A stretch of 64,000 nucleotides of DNA, from positions 19,778,001-19,842,000 of the forward strand of contig QCXZ01000001.1 of the NCBI GenBank assembly GCA_025024175.1, read 5' to 3'. Shown one piece after another: positions 25,801-37,085 of the stretch. The number at the start of each line of letters is the position of its first letter. Within the stretch, counting starts at the first letter, position 1. A model generated the notes under the pieces. That model ran no database searches, had not been told where the DNA came from, and saw only the letters and a program-made list of their open reading frames with translations. The translations under genes and the position numbers were made by a program. The DNA comes from Rhyzopertha dominica (taxonomy: Eukaryota; Arthropoda; Insecta; Coleoptera; Bostrichidae).

Positions 25801-26772
25801 ACGCGGCTTCAGAACAGTCAAATTAATGGATTAACTACCGTTTTCTATTTTATTGAAAATGCTGAATACTAACTTAATGTTCAAATGTGGTAACCTTAAC
25901 CTTTTGTATTAATTTCGATAGCCAAATTATTTAAACAAATCTATAATAAGAAAAAAAACAGAAAGCGGTTTCTGCAAAATTTTATATAAAGTAATTAGTT
26001 ACACATTACTTAACTACACTAATTACTGCTCTGTCGTTTTCAGATTAATTCTTTCCAAATAATGTGTTTTGTGATCGCACTTTCAATTTTCAGACCATTT
26101 AAGTAGAATTAAAAGTTAAAGCCTAGAAAGATTAAATTTCTAACGTATTTTATTTTATTAAACCTGTTTTGTCCTCCATTGTAAACAGTACCTACTTATA
26201 GTAGAATTTAAATATTAATCAGACTGAAAAGCGACTTCTTTGTTAATTAATTATTTATTGCTATTGAACGTTGACTTATCCGGTAACATAATTAAAATGT
26301 AGTTATTTCTCAAGAAACGAGATATAATATCTACCTACTACCTATACATTTTTATGTAAAATCTCTGTAATTCGCATAAATTTAGATTTCTCGGCATATT
26401 AAATTAAATACTACTCATGTCATCTATGTAGACATCGTAAAGAGTCAATCTTCTTGCTTCACCATGTATCATTAATGCTTATTCAGGAAGAGTTTAGCTT
26501 TAGTGTATAAATTTATTTATTACAACTATTCCCGCGCCAATCATTCCACCTATGTCACAGTTTTTCAACTTCCATAGGATTTATTCTATCCGGCGCAAAA
26601 GTAATTTCGAGACGCAAATTGTACATAATTCAAATTCAGCTGACGAAGTGCTTCAAAACTAAATATTTTATTGAAAAACTATTTACTACTACTTACTTAC
26701 TATTTACTTCTGTACTATTATTTACTTGTGTGTGCGTGAATGTGTGTGTGTAGTATTAACCATTCACTCAAC
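22861..26772. other. AT-rich non-coding DNA, no gene recognised
   Basis: Only short low-complexity frames occur. A GC-richer patch at about 25628-25690 stands out slightly but shows no exon-like frame. No repeat termini could be supported. Confidence 0.5.
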
Positions 26773-26993
26773 CACCAACATCACTCAATGGAACGGAGTT
26801 AATCCGATCACAACCAAACTTGGTATAGTAATAACCCATGACGTTCTGAGCTCCAATCCGGAGCCCTATGCTGTAGACTCTCACCGTCAAAAGTTACAGG
26901 ACATGGACGTTTGAAAATTTGAGATATCTTGCTGAGTCTGATGTTGTATCCTCCAACGATCATGGGAGAACGATTTTTCGTGGCTCTACGACA
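26773..26993 (-). repeat. Dispersed repeat, copy 1 (inverted relative to copy 2)
   Basis: Read on the minus strand this segment matches the + strand around 60935-61316. Shared pieces include CGTTCTCCCATGATCG, TAGGGCTCCGGATTGGAG and CCATTGAGTGAT, in the same order and with similar spacing. No coding capacity is evident. The presence of an internal match some 34 kb away indicates a multicopy element. Confidence 0.7.
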
Positions 26994-27320
26994 CCGTTGG
27001 TCTGACAATATAATCAGGCGAGATTCAGCTTTCTCTTTTTCTCAAGGAGCGTAAAAAATGGTAATTAAAACTTTTTTATTGTAACATGTATTAATAAAAC
27101 AAAACAAAAATTGTTACAGTTAAAAAAACTGTAAGGCAGAATATAAAAATTCCCGAAACATGGATTTATTATAAAACAAATTCAAGTTTTTGTTTCTTTA
27201 TATGTACATACATATAAAAGTGCAATCTAGCATGAGCGTAGTAGACAATCTTCTCGCTCTCATTTGTTTTTAATTTTTTAAACGGTTGTAGGTATTTCTA
27301 TAATCATACTTGTTAGCTTA

Positions 27321-27372
27321 GGTCGGGTCAGGTCAGGTCGGGTCGGATCAGGTCAGGTCAGGTCAGGTCAGG
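27321..27372 (+). repeat. Interstitial telomere-type repeat (TCAGG)n
   Basis: About ten contiguous pentamers of the GGTCA/TCAGG register fill 52 bases, with two TCGGG-type variants and one TCGGA. TCAGG is the telomeric repeat reported for Tribolium and many other beetles. Inside a chromosome it may mark a healed break, a telomere-associated retroelement or simple microsatellite expansion. Confidence 0.8.
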
Positions 27373-27655
27373 ACAAGTATACAAAGAAGAGCTTAATAAG
27401 ATATGGAATGTCTATATGTGCACACTATTTTTTAGCTTTCCCTATTTTATTTTTTTATTTTTTTATTTTTTTTTCAATTTTAAGTAGAGCTGTCGGTAGG
27501 GCTAATTACTGATCGCGTAACGCGATGCACTTCTCGCACTTAGATAATACTAGGTTACAAATGAGACGATACTACAAACCGTATAATGCTTATAGCTTGG
27601 TACTATTATATTACGTTGTGTACTGGAATTTGAAAGATTCTTAGCATATTCGTAC

Positions 27656-27905
27656 CTAAATATCCAAGTCCTCGTCAAGCGGCACGTTCATAGTTAATAA
27701 GTTCGTTGATCTTGCTGGCGACTTCTGTTTTACAGCCTTAGCGAAGTATGAATGGTTATTTTGATCCAGATATATCACGCATACGTTCCCCGCCAGGGCA
27801 CAAATCACTTTTCTTAGCAGCTGTGCCTTACGTTGTTTGTTCATCGAGGACGCGTGAATAATCAAAATTATTGCAAAGAAGGTGTATATGGCGTACGAGA
27901 GGAAA
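27656..27905 (-). other. Unidentified open frame, possible exon fragment
   Basis: A minus-strand frame of about 80 codons ends at a stop at 27656. Its upstream part is hydrophobic (FLSYAIYTFFAIILII), like one membrane segment. A basic stretch follows (NKQRKAQLLRK), then a mixed tail ending LDEDLDI. Base composition is richer in G+C than the surroundings. A decayed chemoreceptor-like exon is one possibility, but the conserved C-terminal motif of gustatory receptors is absent. I cannot name it and it may be chance. Confidence 0.2.
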
Positions 27906-28661
27906 TAACTAAATCCACGTATTTTTTATAAGTCTTGTTAATTTCATACTATATTTTGTAATTTTTTTATCTATAGTGAATCTTCATTACAATGACAAGT
28001 AATTAGTCCAAATCATTCTACATTACATAATAAAACACTAAACTTCGAGTATTCGCCGTTCTCCCCTTTTGTTAAAAGCAAGTAGTGCTGGTACTCAAAA
28101 TACTAAAATTTCACAATTTGACTACAATAGAAATTAAAGTAGATTTACAATTTAATTTAATTTTTCTATGTTAATACAATTGTAAATTTTCATTGATTCC
28201 TTGTCACACTTTCGAACCGAAAATGATCACTTATTAGTGGACTTTCAGACCGACGGAACAAAGCTGCATCCCTGTAGCAACTGACTTCAACACATCTAAA
28301 CCATTTTTGTCATACAGTTTTAAAAAAATTAAACAACTACTACTATTTTTGGCCACAGAATTTATCATGAGAACTTAATTTTGGTGTTCATAATGAATGT
28401 ATTTATTTGGGTGAAGTCGTGAAACTATAACTTGCAAAGAATGCTATCCTACGGCATTACCGTCTTTTACCACAATATAAGGAGCAGAAATAAATTTGAC
28501 AAAGATTTGATTTTTCATAGGTTCTGACTTGCACGATGAACACGAATGTGAAGAATTACCACCAATGTTTGTTATTACTTTTAACTTTCATACATACCTA
28601 CCTACTTGTTTTTATCATAATACAATTGTTCAGATTAAATTCAACCATATTTTTCTTTCAG
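27906..28661. other. Non-coding DNA, intron ahead of a mib1 exon
   Basis: The stretch ends in a good 3' splice site (TTTTTCTTTCAG, ending at 28661). It is therefore the tail of a mib1 intron. The exon before it was not recognised anywhere in 1-28,661, so the intron is either very long or begins outside the window. Confidence 0.6.
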
Positions 28662-28881
28662 TGCAATGAAGATTATGCTTGCCAAACTCCCACGTCCATG
28701 GATCGTAGATGAGAAAAAAGACGATGGCTATACTGCACTCCATTTAGCTGCTCTGAACAATCATGTTGAGGTAGCTGAACAGTTGGTGCTAAATGGTTTA
28801 GCTGACATGGATTTGCAAAATGTTAATTTGCAAACTGCTCTTCATCTTGCTGTGGAAAGACAGCATACTCAGATAGTTCGG
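28662..28881 (+). CDS. mib1: mib1 exon: central ankyrin repeats
   Basis: This exon encodes 73 residues, starting with the last base of a split codon and then [13 protein letters not shown]. Two ankyrin repeats follow ([21 protein letters not shown] and [17 protein letters not shown]). The sequence is very close to what I recall of animal Mind bomb 1, the E3 ubiquitin ligase that ubiquitinates Delta and Serrate/Jagged in the signal-sending cell so that Notch is activated. The acceptor is CTTTCAG at 28661 and the donor is CGG|GTAAGT at 28882, phase 0. An apparent ATG at 28666 is an internal Met, not the start. Earlier exons (Mib/Herc2, ZZ and first ankyrin domains) are not in the window as far as I can see. 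Confidence 0.92.
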
Positions 28882-29543
28882 GTAAGTAATTATTTATGGA
28901 CTAACTTTTTTCAGCACAGCTGTCCATTTTCGGATTTCATCAAATGCTACTTCGATAGCGGTACGTAAAGATGCCACATTAGGATGTGTAGACTTATTAG
29001 TAACTCTTTCAGTTACACTTCAAACATAGTCGAATGGAATGAAAAGTGTAAAAACATCGGCTAAGGTAACAACCCTCTCATTCCCTGGGGAAAAATATGC
29101 CCACCAGAGCGCACTACTTATACTGACGCTCGGAGTCTATAAAGCGGAACTGTTAATGGCGGGAAATTCAAATATAAATTTGTCCATATTTAAGTGGCGC
29201 ACCCTTTATAACTACGTAGCCAATACGTATCAATTCTGCTAGAATTTTGAGTCAATAAAAAATAAATCTTGTTAACGAATTGTCGTTAGAAACTCTTTAC
29301 CAAGGGAACATTTCAGATGTGATGTTAAAAGTTAAATGACAAGAAATATATTTATTTCCTCTACCAGAATGTGGGTGCTTATTAACTACTGACTAACCAT
29401 GCTTGAATTTTCTTCAACGGATTTAGTTGAAAGCTTTTAGTGATTTTCAGAATTAAGTTGGAAACAAGTTAAATGTAATTTGAATTTTTAACAGCAAACA
29501 TAGGATATAATAATTCACTTTTCTCTAAAAAGATCTAAATATA

Positions 29544-31806
29544 CAGGATATTTCACTTAAGACGGGATGGGGTTAGCGCCATCAGTGTTAACTACAGTAA
29601 AAAAAGATATTAATAAAAGTTTTACCAGTTTAACCTGTGTGTATGCAGAAAATACTTTCACTTATACAGGGTATCACATTTTTACTAAAACCTACTCAAC
29701 TTATTTTTTTATAATGCAATACCTAGTATATTATACCATTTTTTGGTTCTTCGATAAAGTTAAATATGTGGGTTAAGTGTGTTAATATTACATGTTTTAT
29801 CATGCACCGTTTCGGAAATATTTAACGTTTTTTTTACTTGACGTTTGCAGCATATTCGAAGAAACGTTATCTCGGAAACTAAAAGATATAGACATACAGC
29901 TCTAATGAAAAAAATTGAGAAACAAATCCATAAAATCCTTAAATATATAGACACTTCGGTTATGCTACGTTTAATCACGGATAACTTGTTTTTTTAATAG
30001 AATGGTATATTTATTTTTGCACTGTTAAATACAAAAATTGACTACACGACTCTATTATTAAGGAATATTTGGGTTTATTTCTAATATTTTTCGAGATATT
30101 TACGATTAGTTTTTTTTACTTATACAGTAATCATTATTAAAGTTGTATTACTGGTTTAACTATTCACTATTTGATGAAGCCCAAAGATACAGTAGTTGCA
30201 ATACAAAATTGAAAAAACAAAACATAAAATACACTACCTGCAATTGTGGATAGAAGAAGTTAATATTTTCTAATAGTATGCCATAATAAAAGAATTTCAA
30301 TTAAAAGTAAAAATTTGTGTCTAAACGTCCATGACAGAATTAATATTGTGAGATTAACTTTTTCTTCACATCTTTCCAGGCTATCAATATTTTTTTAAGC
30401 AAATGTTAAACATTAAAAGGCATTTCGGGTGCAATCTGTCGAAATGCCGATATAATTCTCTGGTACATATCTTCTATATCTTCCTGTGGTGTTAAATACA
30501 CTTTACTTTTCCCAGCAAAAGTCACAGATTGTAAGATCTGATAACTGGTCCTTCCCAATCAATCAATCAAATTTTATCAAGCAAACTTTCATCAAAAATA
30601 TGAGACCAACTTTACTAGAATTCCGGCATATACATTCCAGTACCACTTGAATTGGATCCCATAGGGCCTAATTTAATGTGGATTTACCTTATTGTAGTAG
30701 TGCCACTCATGTCTATTAACAACGGCATTTTATGAAAGGTAAGCTTCATAGATAAATATTAGATATTGAAAAGAGTCTTCTAGATATATTTTATCAATAG
30801 TCTACCGACAAAAGCTAATTTTTTTGGAAGTCTTCTGTGTGGATTTCACGTATATTCTGGACTATTAATTTTTTTACAGATTTTAAGACCAGTACTTGGT
30901 TATCTTCTGAAAGAATATTCAAATTCCACTTGTGGATAGATCCAGTATTTGGAAATCTCTCAAGCAAAGATTGAAAGCTTCTCTTCTGGGGTAGCGCCTG
31001 TAGGGATATTGTTATACATAAACCTTAGATGCCAACAAATCGTTTCCATCCATTCTACCATGGTAGTTATTCTTTCAAGAGTCAACACTGTAGTTTACTA
31101 ATTAGCCAGTGGCCAACAACTTTCATATTGATTATGACATTACGGAAACAACAAGTATAGTGAAATGATTGTAAAAAAGAACAGGAAAGTCTGCTTTGTT
31201 CAGAACAAGAAAGTGCTTTTTATGGATAAATAATGAGTAATCCCAAATAGTTCCAAAAGTATTAGAGATAGAGCCAAAAATACATTAATAGAGTAAAAAT
31301 ATTGTCAAATTTTGCATTAAGTAAATATAATGCAAAAATAAATATCATTCTGTTAAAACAAAGTTATCTGTGATTGAGTGTAGCGTAGCTGAAGAGTCTG
31401 AATTTGACACCTTTCTGCATTTGTTTTTTTCAATTTTTTATTACAGCTGTTCTACGTTTCAAGTTTAATCGAATAATGAATTTTTTCATAGTTTCCAAGA
31501 TGCCTATACAAATTTTTCGAATATGCTGCAAATGTAAAATAATTCCCAAGCAGCGTATGATAGACCACATATCATATTAACAAGATAGCCTTTAAATTTA
31601 CCGAAGAATCCGAAAATGTAATAATATACAAGATGTTTTATTCAAAAAACTAAGTTAAGTAACTCCTGGGAAAATGGGACACTGTTTATAAATAATAAAA
31701 ATTTATGTGTACACAGGTTAAATTGGTAAAACTTTTATTAAAACTTTTTCTCTAGACTTAATACTAATGGAGCTGAACTCCTTTCCGCTTTAGGTGAGAC
31801 ACCCTG
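29544..31806 (-). mobile_element. Decayed mariner-related DNA transposon in a mib1 intron
   Basis: The ends CAGGATATTTCACTTAAG (29544) and, inverted, CAGGGTGTCTCACCTAAAG (ending at 31806) are both flanked by TA. They extend as imperfect inverted arms of at least 190 bases sharing AATAAAAGTTTTACCA and TTTAACCTGTGT. The minus strand between about 31060 and 30400 shows a broken transposase. Its N-terminal part (YPYRRYPRREAF) resembles the YPxRRxPDRRTF region, and its C-terminal part (LTPQEDIEDMYQRI, then FRQIAPEM) lies next to a stop. The type matches the insect Tc1/mariner-related transposases often annotated DUF4817. It is inactive. Confidence 0.65.
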
Positions 31807-32265
31807 TATTGCTATAGACTGTTTTAGTGTGCTGTCACTGTCACCCTACTGGTCTACTTTCACATTATAATTGTTGCAGAAACAGTGGACAATTTGTCAA
31901 TTCCAGAAGGTAATCATCAACCAGATTTTATTTGTGAAGGCCTCCATTTCCTTTTATAGAGATTGCTTTTAATACTAGGTACACCAACGGTCAGCTTGGC
32001 GCAGCCGCTCTACGTGCATTTTACTATGGGGATTTTAAATCATTTTTAAATTACCATTTCTTCATAAAAATTCCTTTTAATCACTGAAATTACATCATGC
32101 AGCTTACGCTGTCGCTTTGAAGGTAAAATGTTTGGATAAAAAAGTACCAGGGAAATTCAATAAAAATATTTTGAAGTTCCTAAGGTTCCCCAAATAAATC
32201 CTAAATTTAATTGATAATTTTCATAAGTGCCCTTGATGCACGAATCATTTATAGCAACCCTGTAT

Positions 32266-33398
32266 TAGATTCTCTGCCTAATTATCTAAAAGTTTGGTTA
32301 CAACATTTTTTCTCTGGTTACCACGGTAACGACACTACCAAGTAGAATAACCTCGAATGATATACCTAACACCTCAACCAAATTTAACGAATTAGAACTC
32401 ATTTTACATGGATTATCAACCAGATTAGGTTTTATATGTGAACTGTTTAAAACATGATATTTAAAAAAGTGTCATACTATCCTCGTTTTCTCAAAAAATT
32501 TAAATAGAACGGTATAATTTTTGTCACTTTATTTCGTAGGCTATTGTGTAACAAAAAGACTGCTGACAGCTTAAAGCGATAGTCTTTTTTTGTTTTAAAG
32601 TTATTTCCAAAATTATACACACAACACAAAATAAAGGAATTTTCTCTTTGAATTCTAAAAAAAAGCTGAACATGACTACAAGCATTTTTCACTTTGTAGA
32701 CTATTATTTAAGAAAAACTATGCTAAAAACCCGAGGTTGATAGCTTTTCTCGTTTTGAATATATTGCTAAAATACAAGACACAAAATAAAAAAGGCATTT
32801 TCTCCTTGAATTCTGAAGAGAAACTGAACAGGACGACATATTTCTTTCACTTTATTTTGTGGGCTATTATTTAAGAAAAATTGTGTTGAAAATCTGAAGT
32901 TAATAAATTTCTTGTTTTGAAGTTATTTTCCAAATACACATAAACGAACAATTTATCCAAAGTTCAAATTAATTAGCACTTCCTTACTATTATGTTCACG
33001 ATTTTACCAGATTAATTTGGAATAAAAAAGCCCATGATCTGTGACTATCAAGACAAATGTCAATGCGTAACAGTATTCATGTATATATTTTGGTAGTAAT
33101 TGATCTTGAAAAAAAACTCTTTAAAAAAAATTAACAATTGTGAGTCGTTACACATGCAAATTAAATTAATCTACTATTAAATAAATTAGGAAATCAGTTG
33201 CTGGATTATGTGTGGTGTGTATATTATTTTCTTATAACATATAACGAGAGACGATATCAACCTCCGGTTTTCACTATAGTTTTTGCTAAATAATAGGCAA
33301 CAAAACCAAGTTAAAAATTGTATAATCATATATTGTTGCCATGTCAACTAGAGATAAATGTAGTTAAGACATCTTTAGATAATTAGGCAGAGATTCTA
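32266..33398. repeat. Inverted-repeat block, probably a non-autonomous element
   Basis: About 26 bases at 32266-32292, containing CTCTGCCTAATTATCTAAA, recur in inverted form at 33373-33398 with only a couple of differences. Just outside the left arm is the motif CAACCCTGTA. No transposase is readable between the arms. The block encloses the tandem repeat at 32477-32940 and an inverted partial copy of its unit at about 33243-33307. Confidence 0.5.
32477..32940. repeat. Degenerate tandem repeat, period about 160 bp
   Basis: The landmark CACTTT..GT(A/G)G(A/G)CTATT recurs at about 32525, 32690 and 32848, each followed by similar text including AAAACT(A)TG and GTTGATAG or GTTAATAA. Two full units and a partial one can be aligned by eye at roughly 75 per cent identity. 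A related inverted segment is at 33243-33307. Confidence 0.55.
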
Positions 33399-34665
33399 AA
33401 AATTATATTTCCCATCTACATTTTATTGGCAAATTCTAAATTTAATTGTGTTTGTTTGTAACTTGATGTCAAATTCACCCTCTAGCAGAAAACTTTTAAA
33501 CTTCATGTTTCCATTAAAAAAAAATGTTTTTCTCAACACGATAACATGAGTGGTTTTGAAGATACAGCTGCTCTGTACCCTTAGTGAATCACTCTATATT
33601 AAAAACCTTATAGTCACAAACAAAGTGGTAATTTTTTGTTTATTCAATTTTGTGTACTAAACGTCTTTATTAACTCCAAAACCAAAATAAAAGAGCCAAA
33701 AAACGTTAGCATAATCATAATTACGTCAAAATCGAATAGAAGTTGGATAAATAATTGTGTGAGCTTAAGATATTATTAACATCAAAAATTGGGCTGTATA
33801 AGTATAATGTATGTTGACAAGTAAAATTAATCATGGTACCTAATAAAATTTAATGTCACCTACTATTGGTTGAACACTAAATTAATTAAAATAAATGATA
33901 CTTTTCTATTTTGTCTTTATATTTATATGTGGCTTTTGAGTTCTGACACCTAAATGGAGAAATATTCTGTTACATGTAACCTTGCAAGTATTTGTTGGTA
34001 ACAAGATAATGCAAATAATATAGCATGTAGCAGATTATGGACTAACCAGTATGTTTGGGAATATAATACTGTATCAAGTAAATTATCTAAGTGTTTTTTA
34101 TGTGTAAATTTTGCATTTAAAAATTTTATTTTAGCTTTTGGTTTCCATCTACGAATCTTAGTTACAAGTTCGTACGAAAAAAAAAGGCATACATTAAAAA
34201 TAAAAAAGGTCTTACAAATTGAAGTTGAGCTGGCTTTGAATCATAAATAGCTATGTGTTTAATGTTTCAAGTTGACGATTAGAGAATAAAATCAAATTGA
34301 AACCAAATCAAAATACACTTAAGAACTACTTTTGGTTGATGGGGAAAACTAAAATAATTCTCCAGCTGTTTGTTTAACACAACAGTGGTGGATATAGTTA
34401 CGTCTTTTTTCCTAATACCCTGATGAAAGTATTGTAGGACATGCCATATATTTAGTATGCTTACAAAACAAAGTAATAAAGATTAAACAAAAATCACTTT
34501 ACTAAGAAATTTGTAAAATGAAATTTTAACCTCTACCATCATTGAAGACAAGTTTTTTTGTAATTAGATAAATGAGGTATGATTGTTTACAAAATATTTA
34601 ATGTTCAAACATAATTACGAGTTCTTACCCAGAATTATCATTTCAATTTTCTGGATTTTTTTCAG

Positions 34666-35172
34666 TTACTAGTACGCGAAGGTGCTAATCTAAACATAGC
34701 AGACAAGGATGGGGATACTCCATTACATGAAGCTCTTCGTCACCACACCCTTTCTCAGTTGCGTCAACTGCAAGATGTTCAAGACGTCGGCAAGCTATTA
34801 ATGGGTCTAGGTACTCAAGGGTCAGACAAGAAGTCCTCTGCCAGCATTGCCTGCTTCTTAGCAGGCTACGGTGCTGATCTAACCATCAAGAACAAGAAGG
34901 GGCAGACACCTCTTGACCTCTGTCCAGATCCTAATCTGTGCAAGACTCTTACCAAATGTTACAAGGAGAAGCAGAGTGGTGAAATGGAAATGGGACCATC
35001 GTGCAGCCAAAACACGAACGTCGGAAATGCTTTGGATGAATGCCTCATCTGTTCGGATGCAAAGAGGGATGTTCTGTTCAACCCTTGTGGTCATGTGACT
35101 TGCTGTTTGACTTGCTCTTCACGGGTTAAGAAATGTTTAATCTGTAGGGAGTCAGTCACTAACAGAATTCAG
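34666..35172 (+). CDS. mib1: mib1 exon: last ankyrin repeats and first RING finger
   Basis: This 169-codon exon, phase 0 at both ends, begins [20 protein letters not shown], completing the ankyrin region with the conserved [13 protein letters not shown] stretch. A further ankyrin-like repeat follows ([20 protein letters not shown]). It then encodes RING1, with [19 protein letters not shown] and [17 protein letters not shown] supplying the Cys/His zinc ligands. In Mib1 the RINGs mediate E2 recruitment and ubiquitin transfer. Acceptor TTTTTTTCAG and donor ATTCAG|GTAATT define it. Read through without splicing, the frame would stop four codons into the intron. Identity with Mind bomb 1 is secure. 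Confidence 0.95.
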
Positions 35173-36578
35173 GTAATTTCGTAAAAACATTCAGCCATCT
35201 TTTTTTGTATACAATAATAATTTATGTAACATACGAATGAACTCAGTTTTACCATTATCTTTAAAGTAATCAGAGAAATTAGACTGTTTATGACTGCTCT
35301 ACTTACTTGTATAATAAGACACCATATAGACTGTTTGTTTCTATTTCAGGTCTTAACTATTACCTTTTCAGCATTGTTTGACATATTTATTTAATTCATT
35401 TATTTTTAACAGTTTTTAAAGCACCAGGTGTCATTTTTAATGTCCCTACTTTATTGTGTTTTTTATTACTTTATAGGTAATTAAGAAAAACAAAGATTTT
35501 CCCAAAAATTTTGTAATTTTGAGGTGTAGCTCAAAAATGAAAATTGCTCATTTCTATTTCTGTCTATACCAACTGTTATATTAATTTTATCAGAAACATT
35601 ACTACGGTAATCTATAGAAGATTTTTTAAGGTAAAATAAAATAGCATGTTCAGAATTTTAAAATAACTCTTCTAAAATATTGCCAAACTGCATTTATAAA
35701 TGGAAACCATAATTGCCAATAACTATAAAGAAAGTGTTTTTCTCTCTTCATTAAAATATAGGGTTTACTACATTTATTTACATAAATAAGAAAGTTACAA
35801 ACATTATATCATTTTAATACAAATTTTTAGAAGATAATGGTTTTTTTTTAGGACAAAACCATTCATATTAGATTTGAATATATCAGCCAAAAATTCACTT
35901 AAATACCAGTGTATGTTTATGATTGACTGATACTGCATTATGCTAGATGTAAAAGAGATGTAATGTACGAAAAATTCCTTAATTTTGGAATGGCATTCGG
36001 GGATTGAGTCCTTCTAAATAAATATATAAGCAAGTATAAATAAACAGTAAAATAATTCATTGGTTCTACAGTGTGTTTCTTAAGTAAAATTCCAAAAATT
36101 ATTTGTTTTTTAATAAGTAACAAGATATTTCACTGAAAGAAGTGAGAATAGCAGTTTAGACCTGTATACCTAATTAATGTAAAATTAGTATTTGAATGTA
36201 CTTTTTTATTCTATGTAACAGCTTGAATTCATATATTATCAAATTACTCATCAAATTAAAAGTAGGCTATGGGTAAAACGTTTATTTATTATTTGCACAT
36301 CTAGCAAGCGCTGTCAATACTTATTTATTTTTACTTGATTCAATAGGCATGTTCAGAACAAGCCATAATAAGATTTAAATGAAAATGATAATTCCATAGT
36401 ACAAAAATTTTATATTGTGCTATGTTATAGAATTTGTAACAATAACTGTTTAAAAGAAGTGATAAAGAACTATGGATAATGGCCGTAAAGAAAGAAATCA
36501 TGGAAGAGATTTCTGCATTACATAATATCTCATATAAAGTACATATATTTGCAGCCAGCATTTTTTATTCATATCAGA

Positions 36579-36583
36579 ATGAT
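36579..36583. repeat. BEL element target-site duplication, left copy
   Basis: ATGAT immediately precedes the left LTR and recurs exactly at 42942-42946 after the right LTR. A 5-bp duplication fits BEL/Pao integrases, which make 4-6 bp duplications. Confidence 0.85.
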
Positions 36584-36912
36584 TAATTATGCACCAGATC
36601 GTGATTATAAGTAAAAAAATAAAGCGCACTTACCCCAGTTTTCCTGACTTCCTCGTCTCTTTAGGGGGTTGGGAAGAATAAGGACATGGAAATGAGGAAC
36701 CCCCTTTTGATAGATTTACTCAGTTAGAACCTGGGCGATCGCGAATATTGGTAAATAATTAACATCGCACACACACGCTGGTGATCTTTTTGTGTCTAAC
36801 TTGTCCTTTTTTTCCTATTCGATCTTATCGCCTTTAGTGTTTTATTGGTTCTCTCGATAGATGCCAGTACATGTCCATCTTGGCATTCAAATCAAAAAAT
36901 CTAGCCTGAACA
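36584..36912 (-). mobile_element. 3' LTR of the BEL/Pao element
   Basis: This 329-bp repeat is, as far as I can read base by base, identical to the 5' LTR at 42613-42941. In element orientation it starts TGTTCAGGCTAG, as many BEL LTRs do, and ends CATAATTA. It contains an AATAAA signal (complement of TTTATT at 36841-36846). Identity between the LTRs means little or no mutation since integration. Confidence 0.92.
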
Positions 36913-36925
36913 TTCCCCCACCTCT
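36913..36925 (-). other. BEL polypurine tract
   Basis: Read on the minus strand, AGAGGTGGGGGAA abuts the TGTTC start of the 3' LTR. This is the expected place and composition for the plus-strand primer of reverse transcription. Confidence 0.85.
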
Positions 36926-37085
36926 GAAGGACTGTCTTCAGCCCAAGTATAATTAAATGAACAACAAAATAATTAAAAAAAAAAATAATTATATGATGCT
37001 GATAACTTAGGATCTGTATAACATCCCTTAAAACCTTCACCAACTATAAACAACATTATATACAAACCCTTAACTGCGCAATAAA

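Larger units (their letters stand above)
28882..34665 (+). other. mib1: mib1 intron (5.8 kb) with two transposon-derived blocks
   Basis: The intron is bounded by GTAAGT at 28882 and TTTTTTTCAG ending at 34665. It carries a mariner-related transposon (29544-31806) and a second inverted-repeat block with an internal tandem repeat (32266-33398). The remainder is AT-rich with no exon seen. Confidence 0.85.

Noticed and set aside
29039..29242. 67-codon frame in a mib1 intron as a possible alternative exon
   Set aside because: No ankyrin or RING similarity and no good splice sites around it.
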